Source of the DNA: Lyophyllum atratum
Taxonomy: Eukaryota > Basidiomycota > Agaricomycetes > Agaricales > Lyophyllaceae
NCBI GenBank assembly: GCA_014905825.1
Contig: JACGCN010000014.1
Span: 806,001-870,000, forward strand
Length of the DNA: 64,000 nucleotides
Direction: 5' to 3'
Both the position numbers and the translations under genes were made by a program. Shown piece after piece: positions 11,420 through 23,431 of this stretch (position 1 is its first letter; each line of letters opens with the position of its first letter). The notes under the pieces were generated by a model. The model was given only the letters and a program-made list of their open reading frames with translations. It did no database searches and was not told where the DNA came from.

Positions 11420-12597
11420 TGCATATCCGTAGATGCCTATCCTGCCCTATCCTCCATGTCATTACCCTTGCTTAGAACCGCAGCCTACTTGACCCGCTCT
11501 CAAATCCACTACACATGCCCCAGTAGTAAGGACTGAAGTCCCCTGCCTGACAAAACCCGAAGGTTCCAGCCCTGTTCCTCTCCCGCTCTCCACCTCCCGG
11601 TACACAGCTATAGAAACAACACGAACCTCAAACCCTCCCTCTTCCTGTCAGGATTCGTTATCTGTACAGAACGTTTCCGGTACTAGCGTCGAAATCGAAG
11701 AGTCTGTCAGAAGAAAATGGGAATGTTCTCCTAAGGAATCGTAAAAGCCGATGCACGATTACCTATAGCTATGTCCATTTGAAATGTCGACCGAGTGTCG
11801 ACCGATAGTAGGGAACGTAAAATTATCGTGTCCTCCCATTCGCACCAAGTGAATCTCGCTGAGAGGAGCTTCGTCGATGAAGCAATGGATACTGGCTAGA
11901 TAGAGCACAACCTTCTGCCTCGACTTTATCGTTTAGCCTCGCCTTCTTTGCGAGTCTTACGGTCAGTTTCTGCAGCTTGTGTTTGACCTCAAAGTCATCT
12001 GTATCCAGAGTTTAGTGTACAGCTCTGTTGGGCAAAGCTGATCAGGTGCAAAAATACCTTGCGGTAGGTAGCCAGTCGGGAGCCCGCTGGCTCGTCGCCA
12101 TAATCGCATTCGTACTATAGAGCTATCCCGCGGCGAAGAACAACAACCACAACACGTACGAAGTCGCGTGTGGCAAGCTTGGGGTTGACACCAACCATAG
12201 CGGCAATCATGCGGTGGGTCTGGGTGAGGTCGACGAACAGTGGAAAGCGAAGTGAAGCAACTACAGTATCGTCCTGGCTCCGATCTCGACCTCCCAAGTC
12301 GTGATCATCAAAAAACGCGTGCAGCATACGCCGGGGAAGATAGGAGGAAGCCCGCGATCGTGACATTACACTGTAAGCACATTACGAACCAGCAGTCTGA
12401 ATTCGGGGATGTTGTGCCAAACCTCCTTGTTTCAGTGAACTGGGCTCATGTAAGCCAGAGTAATCAATAAGTCGACGCAACAACGGACCATTGATATGAT
12501 GAAGACTTGCGGTGTTGTCGTCGTCTCTATGAGTCTATGTGGCGTGGCAGACGGGTTGGTCCTGTGGAAGTTGTGATAAGCGTTGCAAAACGCGAAA
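11420..12597. other. Intergenic, no gene recognised
   Basis: About 1.2 kb between F-box gene 2 and the FunK1 promoter. A minus-strand open frame at 12115-12366 gives 83 residues with no family resemblance that I can name. Nothing else stands out. Confidence 0.35.
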
Positions 12598-12882
12598 TTG
12601 CCCACCCTGAAGCGAGGTCACATGCATCCGCGACGCCAACCTTGAACTTCATCAACGTCCAAACTTCGGTCACCATCTGTCTTTCCCACTGGCAAGAAGG
12701 TAATCAATCGTGAGTCAGACTCTTTTACGTCCCAGTGAGGTCTCGCGCTGCATTCTCTTCCATCTGACGACGCTGGACTCGTAGGCTACATCCGAGATTT
12801 ATCCTCCTCCCTCGTTCAATAATTGGCCAGCAGGTTTAAAGTCCGCCATTCGACGGCCCATTGTTCACCAACCACTTATAAG
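12598..12882 (+). promoter_or_regulatory. Conserved FunK1 promoter, copy 1
   Basis: A box starting TTGCCCACCCTGAAGCGAGG and ending in CACATGCAT (12598-12628) lies about 290 bp before the ATG. A palindromic TATA-like CTTATAAG is at 12875-12882, 38 bp before it. The same two elements occur at similar distances upstream of FunK1 copies 2 and 3, so they are conserved beyond the coding sequence and probably regulate it. Confidence 0.6.
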
Positions 12883-12919
12883 CCGACATTCACTCAGTGC
12901 TCCAGGTAAGATATCCATC

Positions 12920-15358
12920 ATGGCTTCTTCCCAGAATACCAGCAACTTATCAGGCTCGCCACTCAAATTTCCAGTCTCGAGCAATTACAATTCTGGAAAG
13001 GAGAAACTCGAGCACGTCCGCGCGAAAATGAACGATGCTATGTCCGGCCTCTTCGTTGGCCCCATGCCTCTCGACCAATTTTTGAACGAATTCCTGCCAC
13101 AACCAGTGGCGGTGCCAGTGCCTGGCGACGTATCGGCGACACTCTTCGATGATATGCCACGAGCCAAATTAGAGCGGCAGATGTACAAACCCTTCGTATG
13201 TGGCTTCATCTGATCTGTTTTTACAGTCTCAATACTCACTAAAGTCCTGCAGATCGACCTCATCCGAAACAATGGCCTTATCCCTGGCTACCAGATCGTA
13301 AACACTTCTGATTACCCTGACCACGATTCAGACGTCAAAATTCGACCTGACCCTACCATGTACAAATCGACCGTGGACGTTTCGAAGAAAGTCATGCAAT
13401 TCGGCGAACTCGAACTTCACTTTGAACTCAAGGTCGACGACTCTCATGACCCATTCGATGAGCCCAGTCCGACCGACAACCTTTAAAATTATAGATTCGA
13501 AACTTGGCGGAAGGGCAGAAGCCAGGACCGTTCGCAACTTATTCATTACGCAACTGAATGGTTTTCTCGGCAGCATCGCCGATTCGCCTTCACCGTCTTC
13601 ATTTGCGACCCTTGGGTACGCTTTATTCGTTGGGATCGCGCTGGTGCGGTTGTTTCTGAGAGATTCGACTACCGCAAGAACTCCCAGCCTTTGATCGACT
13701 TTCTCTGGCGCTTCACTCATCACGACGACGCTGGTCGTGGAAAAGATCCGACTGTAGTTCCCGCCACCCCACACCAAGTTGGCCTTGCACACCTGTATCT
13801 CTCGGAGTGGAAAAAGGGACCAGAAACCCCTGTGGTGGTCTTTGAGGTGCCGGACGTAGATGGCGCGCCTCGAAGATTCATCGCTTGGTTCTGCATGGCC
13901 CATTCTGGCTCGCTCACCGGTCGATGTACTCGAGCATATCCCGTCTACGAGGAGGCAACTGGGAAGCGGTACTTCCTCAAGGACACCTGGCGAGCGCACG
14001 ACCTAGCGAAAGAGGCTAGTATCCTACGTGAGCTCCAAGAGGCCGGGGTGCAGTACATTCCACCGTTTGTTTGCGGCGGCGATCTTCTTGAAGACTCTAC
14101 GTTGACCGATCTATACGTTCCTGAGGAAGAACGTGCAGCCGATGGCGTAGGAGAACGGGAAGGTGATGACTCCGATGACCGGCTAGAAGAGCCATCCCCC
14201 AAACGGAACGGCGCTTGGAGGTGCGGCAGAAGCTGGAAGCGCATAACGCAGCGCTTCCATCACCGCTTCATCGTAGATTTCATTGGGAAACCGCTTACCG
14301 AAGTCACCTCATCGAAAAATCTAATGCGAGCGATATCGCATGCTTTTACGGGTAAGTTTTTGCCAGCTCTTATGTTCCGTACTTACTCAGAAACGTCATG
14401 AATAGCTCACCGTCAAGCGTATGAGAGTAAAAACAAGATCATTCATCGCGATATCAGCGCCAATAATATCCTCGTCGACTCTGAAGGCAATGGTATCCTT
14501 AACGACTGGGATCTTGCAAAGCGGGAATCAGACTTGACGCGTGCTCGGCTGCACGAAAGAACAGTGAGTTGCTTTCTCATTGCGAAACATATTCAAAGCT
14601 CATGCTGATTCTTTGTGCAGGGCACCTGGGAATTCATGTCGTGCCTCCTACTCATGAGGAAGCACACAATCCACACCGTTCAAGACGACATGGAATCATT
14701 CGTTCACATCATGCTCTATTACGGCCTTCGCTATTTCAGGCACAGCGAGCCCAGCTCTGTTCGCATCTTCATCAGAGACATCTTCGAATACCGAGAGTCC
14801 AAAACTGATGGGACCCCCGTGGGCGGGACAAATAAGCGTAATATGTTCGACGCTGAGAGTTTTCTTCGCTGCGATCTCCGATTCGACAGCCCGCCCTTGA
14901 ACGAATGGATGCCGTTGGCATTTGCAGCCGTCAAGCAATGGCTCAACTTTGTTGATCCTCCTTCACAGAATAACCGGGAGGGCCGTTTGAAAGCCCTCTT
15001 AGGCCACGCTCCGCAGCCAAAGCCCGCGCTCAGGGCTTCGCCTCCTACCGAAATTTACCTCAGAAACCATGCAGCCATGGCCACCATCTTCTCTCACTGC
15101 TTGGGCCTTGATGATTGGCCCGACAACGATGCCCCAGTCGACGCTATCCCCATGCCTGTAGGGACAAATGTATCGGCTAGGAGCAAGCGCACCCGCGATA
15201 CTAGTGAGCTTGATCGGGCCGAAGACGACAGCTCTGTAGGGGCGTCCACGAAGAAGAGCAGGACGTCACAGTCGAATGGAAGCCATTCGATGAACACTCG
15301 TTCTCGTACTGGCCATAGCTATAGCCGAAGCAACGCAGGAGGGAGTAGACGACTCTAG
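12920..15358 (+). pseudogene. FunK1 fungal-type protein kinase, copy 1, with a premature stop
   Basis: Four exons, 12920..13195, 13253..14351, 14406..14563 and 14621..15358, would give 756 aa. Internal exon lengths (1099 and 158 nt) equal those of copies 2 and 3 exactly. Kinase hallmarks are present: HRDISANNIL catalytic loop (near residue 472), DWDLAK in place of DFG, and GTWEFMS. These define the FunK1 group of basidiomycete-expanded kinases, whose substrates are unknown. A TAA at 13484-13486 lies in frame in exon 2, where the paralogs have a leucine codon, and would end translation at 169 residues, before the kinase core. The rest is undamaged, so the lesion is recent, a sequence error, or read through. 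The C-terminal tail is Ser/Arg/Lys-rich and may direct the protein to the nucleus. Confidence 0.8.
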
Positions 15359-16010
15359 CGGAGCTTCCCGCTTCCCTGCTTTATATATCTGTTCAAGTTG
15401 GAGCGGTTATGGTATCCTATTCTACTTGTAGGGACGGTCTCGCCGGCGGGCACATGTACTTTTACAACTTCATCATCCCCAATGTATTTCAACCGTGTTT
15501 CCTTACCCTGCTATTTCACCAATTTCATCCATGTCCTACATCAATTGAAATCCATCCACACCTCAAAATGCACGGTCCGACTATCTGGCAGGCAATTGCC
15601 CAATCAACGTTGTAAACATCAGAGCTTGAAACCCCTTCAAGTTCCAAGGTGTACTGTATCTTTCGCTCTTAGAATGCGTACGTATCTCATAATGAATAAC
15701 GCGTTCTGCCCTTTCCTTCCGCCCCACCAAATCCTCATTCCCCACGGTCTAAGTCAGACCACCGCATGTACATCAAGGCCCAATAGTGATATTCAAAAGC
15801 CGGGTTATCGTACATTGTACACAGGGGAATCAACTGCAGTTATTCAAAAGAAAAGCAAAAAAGAAATCAGGATATTCACGTCGGCGCCGCGCCCACTCCC
15901 TCGCGAGCGCGACACACGATCCTTCCACCCCGGTATTCCCAACACAACATAACGTCTCTATCACAGCGCCAACACACCACACCACAACAAAGCAAGAAGA
16001 GGACACCGCA
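15359..16010. other. Intergenic between convergent FunK1 copy 1 and CaM kinase
   Basis: This presumably holds both 3' untranslated regions. It has no coding pattern I recognise. Confidence 0.4.
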
Positions 16011-18534
16011 CTAAGGCCCAACATCCTGCCCCTTCTCGATCTTCCTATCCTTCTCAGCCAGACTCGCCTTCGCCATCTTGCTTTGCAGATCATCCGCGGC
16101 GTCCGAGTTGACGTTGATGTCGTCCGCTTTTTTGAGCTTCTTGTCGTCCTCGCTCGGGTGTGCGAGGTTATGATGGTGCGTGATCGACGCCGTCTGCACA
16201 AATCGTTGTATCAGCGGTGTCCCAGAGGAGAAGTAACCGAAATAAAACGCACCTCCAAAGCTTCCTGTAGACGTCCAGACCACGTGATCAGCAAATTTTG
16301 AAGAAGGGACTGGGGGGAGAAGACGTACCTGAGCAGACTCATCCTTGTACTCCTGCAGCTGATCACGAAGCTGTGTGTATTCGGTGTGGCTCCCCACGAG
16401 CGCCGCCATTCTGTTCATCGCCCGGATACTGAACCCGGCTTTCCGCCCTACACCAGTCCGTATATCAGAAACGCTCGCAACAGAGGCGGGGGGAGGGGGA
16501 GGGGGAGAGAAGGAGAGGGGCTTACATAGCTGCTTCGCGTTGAACGCCTTCTTGACATGCGGCAAGAGATCCGTGGGTGCCCCATCCGCCGTAGGATCAG
16601 GCACAAAGTGCGGCGTCGTGTCCGCCAACCACTGCGTTTCCCATATCAGCATCCAAAGCCCCCTTCCAAGATCCCTCACCAAACACGCCACGCACCTTAT
16701 GTTCCAGCACCTCCGCCGCCGTCGGCCGCTCCTTCGGATCCACGGTCAAACATTGTCTGACGAAGTCCTTGGCGGTCTCGGAGACGTTCGCCCAGTACTC
16801 GCTGGGCTCGAACTTGTAGTCGCCAGCGATGATGGCTTCCATCTCGAGTTGCTGGGAGTCCCGGTCGAAGGGGGTGTACCCCGCGAGGAGGAAGTAGGTT
16901 ACGACGCCCATGGCCCAGACGTCTACTGGTTTGCCGTGGCCGGCTGTTCAATAGGTAGATGTCAACGCGAGGAAGAAGGGGGGAGTGGGGAGTGGGGAAT
17001 GGGGATAGACGTACTCTTTTTGAAGATCTCGGGCGCCATGTACTGCAAACACTCTTTAGTGAACGCCAATGTGGTATAATCGAGGACTTACCCCGGGCGT
17101 CCCACATATCTCCGTCAACATGCTGAATTTCCCCTCCTCCATCACTCTGCTGAGACCGAAATCCGCCAGCATGATGTCCGCGTCCTCCGCCTGTGTGCGG
17201 AAGAGCAGGTTCTCGGGCTTTAAGTCTGCGCCTCAGATATCAGCTGCGAGTTAAGAGGAGGGAGTGGAGGTGGTGCAAGTGCGTACCGCGATGGACGATT
17301 CCGGAACTGTGGATGTACTTCACCGACTGGAAGATCGTACGTACCAGCTCCGCAGCGTCGCTACGGGATGGTAAGCCAAACGAGTATGTGGACGTTACGG
17401 ACGGGGGTAGACTCACGCTTCGTAGTAATTACCTTTAGCACATATCCGGTCAAATAGCTCGCCGCCTGTGCATAGGTCGAAACAGAGGTAGAGATTGTGC
17501 GATGTCTGTACAGGGATAGCAGTGTCAGTATCAGGATGAGTCACATCGACTGATGAGATATGGCAGCGAGGGAAGAGACGTGTCGTTTTCCGTACTGTGT
17601 TTTGGTACGTGTGCCGCGGCCGTCGTGGTGCGCAGTGTTGTATGGGGTGGAGGAGGGGAGTTGCTCACCTCGAAGTAATCGTGGAGGGTCACGATGTTCC
17701 GGTGTCCACTAGAAATCCTCTTCAAAACCGCAATCTCATTGCGTACCTATATCACATCCGCGTGTTTCATCTTCAGCAACAACAACAACAAAGAAAAAGC
17801 GGAAGAGCAGCGCACCATATGCTCCCTCCCCTCCATAAGCTTCTTATTGATAACCTTACAAGCATAATACTTCCCGGTCTCGATATGAATCGCCTCCTTC
17901 ACGATAGCGTACGTCCCGCTCCCTAGTGTCTTGCCTGTCCGATACTTTTGGTAAGAAAAGGGGGAGTCAGTTGCAGCGCAAGCCGCCGGTTCAGATGGCG
18001 ATCGATGATCGAGGCTGCCTCACCTGGCAGGGAACCGTGACGGGCATGATCGATGTGGGACGAGGGCGGCGTGTGCGCTGTACGAGGCGGTATCAGTGTG
18101 TGGTGTTATGGAGGGGCAGGAGGGGCACGACGATGAGGAGGAGGAGGAAAGATGGGTGGGACAAGGAAAGAAACTGGATAACCCGTTTGATCTTAAAGCA
18201 GCACAGCCACACGAGACAACTTGGCAATTAAATAATCACGGGAAGTGCAGCTCACCGAGGGGGACTCCTTCGCTGCCACCGCCCCTCCTGCCTGATGGCT
18301 CACGTCGGTAACAGATGGATAGATCGATGATGCCCCGTGTCCAGAGCTGCCTTCGTTCGCGTCGTATTGCTCGACCGCCTGGTCGCTGTGCAGACCCAGT
18401 GGAACCGAATGGCGACGCCATGGCCGAGAAAGGCTGCTTGCGGAGCGTACAGCACGCAGCCGAGGAGCGAGGCTGTTTCTAAGGCGCTCGATATGTGTGC
18501 TCTGGGTATCGGAACGACTCTGCTGGGCGCCCAT
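16011..18534 (-). CDS. Calcium/calmodulin-dependent protein kinase I-type, likely N-myristoylated
   Basis: Twelve exons with consistent phase: complement(join(16011..16193, 16329..16447, 16526..16631, 16696..16943, 17015..17042, 17092..17225, 17287..17360, 17417..17505, 17669..17746, 17816..17944, 18024..18077, 18256..18534)), 506 aa. Kinase signatures: glycine loop LGSGTYAIV (about 118), Lys141 (YACKV), HRDLKPEN (233), ADFGLS (255), and an activation loop CGTPGYMAPE whose Thr277 fits phosphorylation by an upstream CaMKK. After the catalytic domain, a basic amphipathic stretch (AKQLWRKAGFSIRAMNRM) fits the autoinhibitory/calmodulin-binding segment. The first exon begins MGAQQS, an N-myristoylation consensus, and joins in phase to MPVTVPCQ, the usual start in relatives. 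A shorter form from that internal Met is possible. It faces the TIGR04076-type gene across a 265-bp shared upstream region. Confidence 0.88.
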
Positions 18535-18799
18535 GGTGCACAGTAATGAAGGAGAGAATAGAGGAGTGGGTGTATTTTTGGGTGGTGGAGGCGGTGCGGT
18601 GACTTATAACGTCCCCAACACTGCCTCGCGTTTTCAACCTGCAAATCGGTTGCAGGCCTGGATCCGACACGGCCATGCAAGCTTTCACTGGTCAAGAATC
18701 AGGAACTAAGGCGCTCCTCGAGGCTGGCATGAGGATCCATATGATATCGATGTAATATAAGCACCCCCCATCCTTGGCGATTCACGATAACCTTGCTCT

Positions 18800-19259
18800 A
18801 TGACCACTGCTACCAAAGGCGATGATACCTTCCAGCTATACGACCTTCACATCGAAGTACTCTGTCCACCAGGCGAACGCATCCTCTGCGGTGCCAAGCA
18901 GGGCGACAGCTTCACCCTCGAAGGCGAGATGATGCACCTCCCGCCCGGCCAAGGCTTCTCCATCTACTCACTAAGTCAGCTATCTCCATAATCCTGTCCT
19001 ATTCGCTCGTCGCCTTCTCACAAACGATATAGGTGCCGTCTTGCCCCTTCTGGCAGCAAAGCAGCGGGCGAGCCATCCCAATGATTGGATGTCGACGGAC
19101 GCGGAGATCGCGTGCCCGGATCCGAACTGCAAGTCTCGGTTGAAGATTTCTCGCATGGGACTGCGTACGTTTAGCCATGCTGAGGTCACCGTCGTGCCTT
19201 TGTCTGTCGGAACCCCCAGGTGCCAAGGCAGTCGAAGGACGTCGACCTTGAATGCTTGA
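18800..19259 (+). CDS. Small TIGR04076-type protein
   Basis: join(18800..18974, 19033..19259), 133 aa. The protein has the layout of the uncharacterised TIGR04076 group: a short beta-strand with Cys (IEVLCPPG), a G(A)KQGDSF turn, LPPGQGFSIYSLSAVLPLL, and later a CPDPNCKSRLKISR zinc-ribbon-like piece. A 58-bp intron splits the LSAVLPLL segment (donor GTCAGC, acceptor ATAG). Function is unknown; it is a small cytosolic protein without signal peptide. It is transcribed divergently from the CaM kinase. A broken duplicate lies at 22.98-23.18 and 26.26-26.69 kb. The last 20 residues after RTFSHAEVTVVPL look unlike relatives and may reflect a missed splice site. Confidence 0.65.
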
Positions 19260-19670
19260 CGTCCAAGTATGGTACCATGCCTACATTGTACTCAACCGTA
19301 CCACGCCATTTTCATCATAGTTACTGGTATCCCAAGTCCAGGTATGTCCTCGTCGTACATACATGTTACAACAACGACTTAGGCTACGCGCATAAATGAA
19401 CGATTAATTGAAACACGGACAGGTCTGGACCCACTTGGGGACCCTACTACTACGTAGTACTTTTAGCGGTGACATTTTGTAACGCAGTCCAAAGAGATAG
19501 ATCAGGTTAGGGTGATCTTGTGCAAGATCATGTACAGTGATAGACGCGGTCGATACAGTCAACAGCAAACAGCTTGGCCTGATCTGCCCTTCTCAGAGTA
19601 ATTCTAAGCGGTAGGGATAGGATAGGCCTTACCAAGGGAGGGCGGGATGATACAAATGAGTGTTCAACAA
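19260..19670. other. 3' flanks of two convergent genes
   Basis: No gene. The first 140 bp are also recognisable downstream of the broken duplicate at about 26.56-26.70 kb, which confirms that the duplication included the flank. Confidence 0.45.
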
Positions 19671-22233
19671 TTAATGGGCATATCCAGTCAACACGACGCC
19701 AGCCCCGACCATCATCGCAACGAGCAGCGAAAGCCCCGGAACGAGCGCCCTAAAACCATCCACTCCACTCACAGACCCCGGACTCGTACTCCCAAGTTTC
19801 GCCCGCTCTTTCCCGGATTGCCCATTAGACGTCGCCAGAACCAACGGGTCGACGCTAGCGGTATTGATCGTTTTCGTCAATGCCGTGGTCTGGAAGGTGG
19901 CAGCGGGTGCGTCTTGGGATGTAGCTGTGGGGTCGGTGAGGAAGACGAGAGCGAAGGAAGGGGCTTTGAGAGGAACGCGGCAGAGATTGGCAGTTTGGTC
20001 GCAGAGGATCTTGGTGATTTTTAGTTCGCCTTTGGGTCGGCCGTCGACTTCGAATTTGTTGCCAAAGGTCTTGGGAAGCAGAAGAGCTTAGAAGGTTATG
20101 ATGATACAGGAGATGTAGTCTCACCTGACCAGCCCATGTTATATTCGTCTTGACTGAAACCGAGGAGGCTTCGAAGTACCTGAGGGGTGGGGTCAAGTTG
20201 TCAGGCCAGCAGTCTCACAAAAGACAAAAAAAAACAACTCACTTGACGTGAACTTCGGCAGGTACCTGACCGCCGTTGACGGTGATGGTTCCCATGATGT
20301 CGTGAGCCCCAGTCGAGTCGTCCATGTAGTTCAGGAGGGCTACTTTAGAGAGCACACCATTGTCATAGATTGCATAAGACGGCGTATAGATTCCATTATT
20401 TGAGGTGTCGACGATCTGAGAAACGTTGGATTTGCCGAAGACCTCGGCGACGATGAGGACTGAATAATAAATGGCTCCGACAGTCCACTGGTTGAAAGCC
20501 GTTTGATTGGTAGGAGGAGCTGATGTAGGAAACGGTGATCAGTTGTTTTGCTTTTGGCATGTGCGAGGCAAGTATACCTGTGAAAGGCTATAGAAGCGCA
20601 ACGTTTGTGACGGTAGGCGGAAGATGTTTATAAGAGGAACTCACATTATAATAAACATTCTGTCCTCCAACATGAAGGAGAGCGCCGGAAAAGTTCGTAG
20701 CTGCCATAGTAAGGCCATAGTCTATAGCCCACAATGCCGCGCCGAAGCTATCCGAAATTCCAGGGAGTCCACCGCATGTCGCAGTGTTCGTCTCGAACAT
20801 GATGAATGGTTTCCCAAGTGCTCGAGCACGGTTACTCGTATCGCGATACTTAGCCACCAAGTTGAGGCCAGCATCGTGATTGAGGAAGGTATGGAACGTT
20901 TCTTGAGGGTCGACATAAGAGCCAACACCGAAGCGAGTGAAGCAATTGTTGCTCGGATAACTATACACGGTTTGATCAGAAAACGCGGTTAAGCATAGAG
21001 TATGAAAGATCGCACTGTTCCATGGTGATGATTTTGAGGCTGTCCTTGAACCTGTCGAGGTAGCCAGTAGGCCAAAGTCGATCGGGCTCCCATGGACCGG
21101 AGGCGAGACTGGGACCTATGAGCATGTTCTTGATCGGGATGCTTTGGTCGTCCTGGACGGCTTTCACAAGAGAAGCAAATTCCTCAGTGTACTCGTTAAC
21201 GTCGTACGGCTCGACACGATGCTTGTGACTTGTTTTGGGTAAGTCAGCTTATTTAGTGCTACGCGCTCAGCCGGTGATGCACGACTCGACTGTCTTACCT
21301 CAAATAATAATCGGGCTCGTTTCCTGCTTGAAGTCCTAAGAGGCGATCACCTAGGATAGCTTGACCTTTTTGTGCAATGATAAGGCGCCAGTTCGTGTCG
21401 TTGAAAGGAATGCCTATGATGGTTCTCAATCAACTTGGAATGCATTATCGCGAAAGATTGCACTTTGATTGCACTACGTACCCAGATACCATCCGACATT
21501 TACAAGAGATGATACATTGGCCGCGATATGGAAGAATTCGTCGGTATAGAGCACGGCAGGTGTCAGCGTCTGGTAACAGAAAGTATTAGGTGGAATCAAT
21601 AGGACAGGGAAGAGGGACTGACCGGGTTTTTCGGATCGGACTTCTCCTTCGCTGTAGCATGGCCGTCTTCGATATGGTCGACATAATAGGCGAAGTCCTG
21701 CGTATTTCCACCCATGCGAATATGTATTCCACCAGCCCGCTGTTGGATTTGTCCGAGAAGATTGAGAAAGGGTACTTGGATATGTGACCTAATGGAGCAC
21801 GATAAGATGACGGTGAATGAAGGCCGCACGAGAAACTAACGCGTTCTTTCCCACTGTGAGAAGGCAATGTTATAGGCGCGCCGGACGGTTCTGGGGGTGT
21901 GCATAACTACTCACTCAACTGCGTGACGACAGACATCTCGATGGAAAACCCGTAGAAAGAGCCATGTTGCATGATTGAGAGTCCTGCGACACTGGCGTTG
22001 TTCGCCGCGAGATTCAGAGTGAGATTCAGGGACTGGTCTTGGGGAGGAGGTGGTGGCCTGAGGATGGTCTCATCGTACGCTGCCAGCCTCACCGCCGGGG
22101 TTGCTGCGGCGCCAGAACCCGTGGCTGTAGGATTGAGTCCACTAGTCTGGCCGAAAGGTATCTGTCCGTAGACCGTGACCGCTCTGGCGGTGTTGCTGAG
22201 CACTCCAATGCCAAAGAGCGTCGACAGAAGCAT
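19671..22233 (-). CDS. GH79 glycoside hydrolase (beta-glucuronidase-like), secreted, possible GPI anchor
   Basis: Eleven exons: complement(join(19671..20069, 20125..20179, 20243..20519, 20578..20587, 20645..20960, 21016..21228, 21299..21413, 21482..21569, 21623..21788, 21841..21853, 21915..22233)), 656 aa. Two are microexons of 13 and 10 nt; both are needed to keep phase and restore the family segments GKNASHIQVPFLNL and YYNPFTAPPTNQ. GH79 hallmarks: RMGGNTQ, acid/base Glu228 in AGNEPDYY, nucleophile Glu361 in IMFETNTATCGG, and the C-terminal beta domain. GH79 enzymes remove (4-O-methyl)glucuronic acid from arabinogalactan and related glycans. The start has a signal peptide, and the last 25 residues form a hydrophobic segment after a Ser/Gly-rich stretch, as in GPI-anchored proteins. 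This fits a wall-bound or secreted enzyme of plant or fungal wall turnover. Confidence 0.9.
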
Positions 22234-22983
22234 CTCGAGGAGTAAGTGGGAGAAAGAGAGAAAGAAGGATGGGGGACAGAGTTACAATGAGAGTTTCTAT
22301 GACATGTATATCCTGCCAAGAAGGCTGGGCGAAACAGACAAGCCAAGATGGCGCTCAAAGCCTTGAGCGTATACCTGAGAGCTGAGGTGGAAAGAGTAGA
22401 AAGACCCTGTACACATGTACATGGAGCCTTAAGCGAGGTATCCAGGTAGAGACTTGTCTTTGAGAGCCCAACTTCAAGCTGTGTCCCACGATGGGTCCAA
22501 GATGGGTCGTAGTCCCACAGCAAGAGTCTAAAGCGGCCAAGGACGCCGAGCGGTCACTAGTCACAATCCGCAGTCAAACAGCCTTGAGTGCTGCGCCTTC
22601 GCGATTGAGAATGAGCCCCATCTCACGCTGGACCGAGCTGGATATGAGTAGCGATCGCATCTTACGTTGACGGTTGGACTCGGATTTGACTTCCACCCCT
22701 TTCCAAGAGATCTTTGAGTCCAGTTTGAAATGTCAACTGTTTACAGACACCGGTTCTTGGAATGTTGTACAATGTCGAGTGAAGAGGGATTCCTGTGGGA
22801 GTCAAACAAAGTCGAAAGCCATCGGGGTGAGTGCCTGAGGTCAGTCAGACTCAAAAACTTCGGGAATCGGGACAGGAGGCACCATTCGTCACGTGTAGTT
22901 GCACTCTACCAGCTCGGAGTCGAAGTGACGGAAGTCGGTTGTCAATTTTCCGTCCCGGGCAGGTCCCGGGACCCCGTGTCCAG
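22234..22983. other. Upstream region of the GH79 gene
   Basis: No coding family is visible. It holds the GH79 promoter and the boundary of the duplicated TIGR04076-type segment, which starts near 22984. Confidence 0.4.
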
Positions 22984-23178
22984 TGCAGGCCTGGATCAGA
23001 CAAGGCCGTAAGTATAACTTGAAGCTCTTATGAACCAAGAACCACGGCGCTCCTCGAGGCTGGCACAGTGCCACGAAATTCATATGATATAATATAAGCA
23101 CCCCCGAGCCTCGGTGATTCACGATAACCCTTCTCCAAGGCAACTGCTGCCAAAGGCAATCGTATCTTCCATTTGTGC
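22984..23178 (+). pseudogene. 5' piece of a duplicated TIGR04076-type gene
   Basis: From GCAGGCCTGGATC at about 22985 the sequence follows the promoter and first codons of the intact gene (18652-18840), including GCGCTCCTCGAGGCTGGCA, AATATAAGCACCCCC and GATTCACGATAACC. The start codon is lost (the position after AACC reads differently) and similarity fades near 23178, where the segment carrying FunK1 copy 2 begins. The matching 3' piece is at 26.26 kb, beyond that kinase gene. Confidence 0.75.
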
Positions 23179-23431
23179 CTAGGCACGCTGGCACTGACAA
23201 GAGCGTGATGAAGTTGCACAGAACAATACTATGCATCACTCAGTCGAAGTTGCGACTCTGTCATTTGTGAGGTGGGGTGGATTTTGACGTATGACTATGA
23301 ATGAAACTGATGCAACAGCATGGGAGGAAATGCGGTTGAAATACATTGATGATGGAGTACATATGCCCGGGTATCGTTCCTAGAAGTAGAAGAGTACACA
23401 ATACGGCTTTGATAATATCTAAAGTGGGGAT

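Noticed and set aside
13328..13999. Long minus-strand frame (223 codons) opposite FunK1 exon 2, with similar antisense frames in copies 2 and 3
   Set aside because: It recurs only because the sense codons are conserved; it has no family resemblance and is interrupted differently in each copy.
16375..17079. 234-codon plus-strand frame within the CaM kinase locus
   Set aside because: It crosses clear exons and introns of the kinase on the other strand and encodes nothing recognisable.
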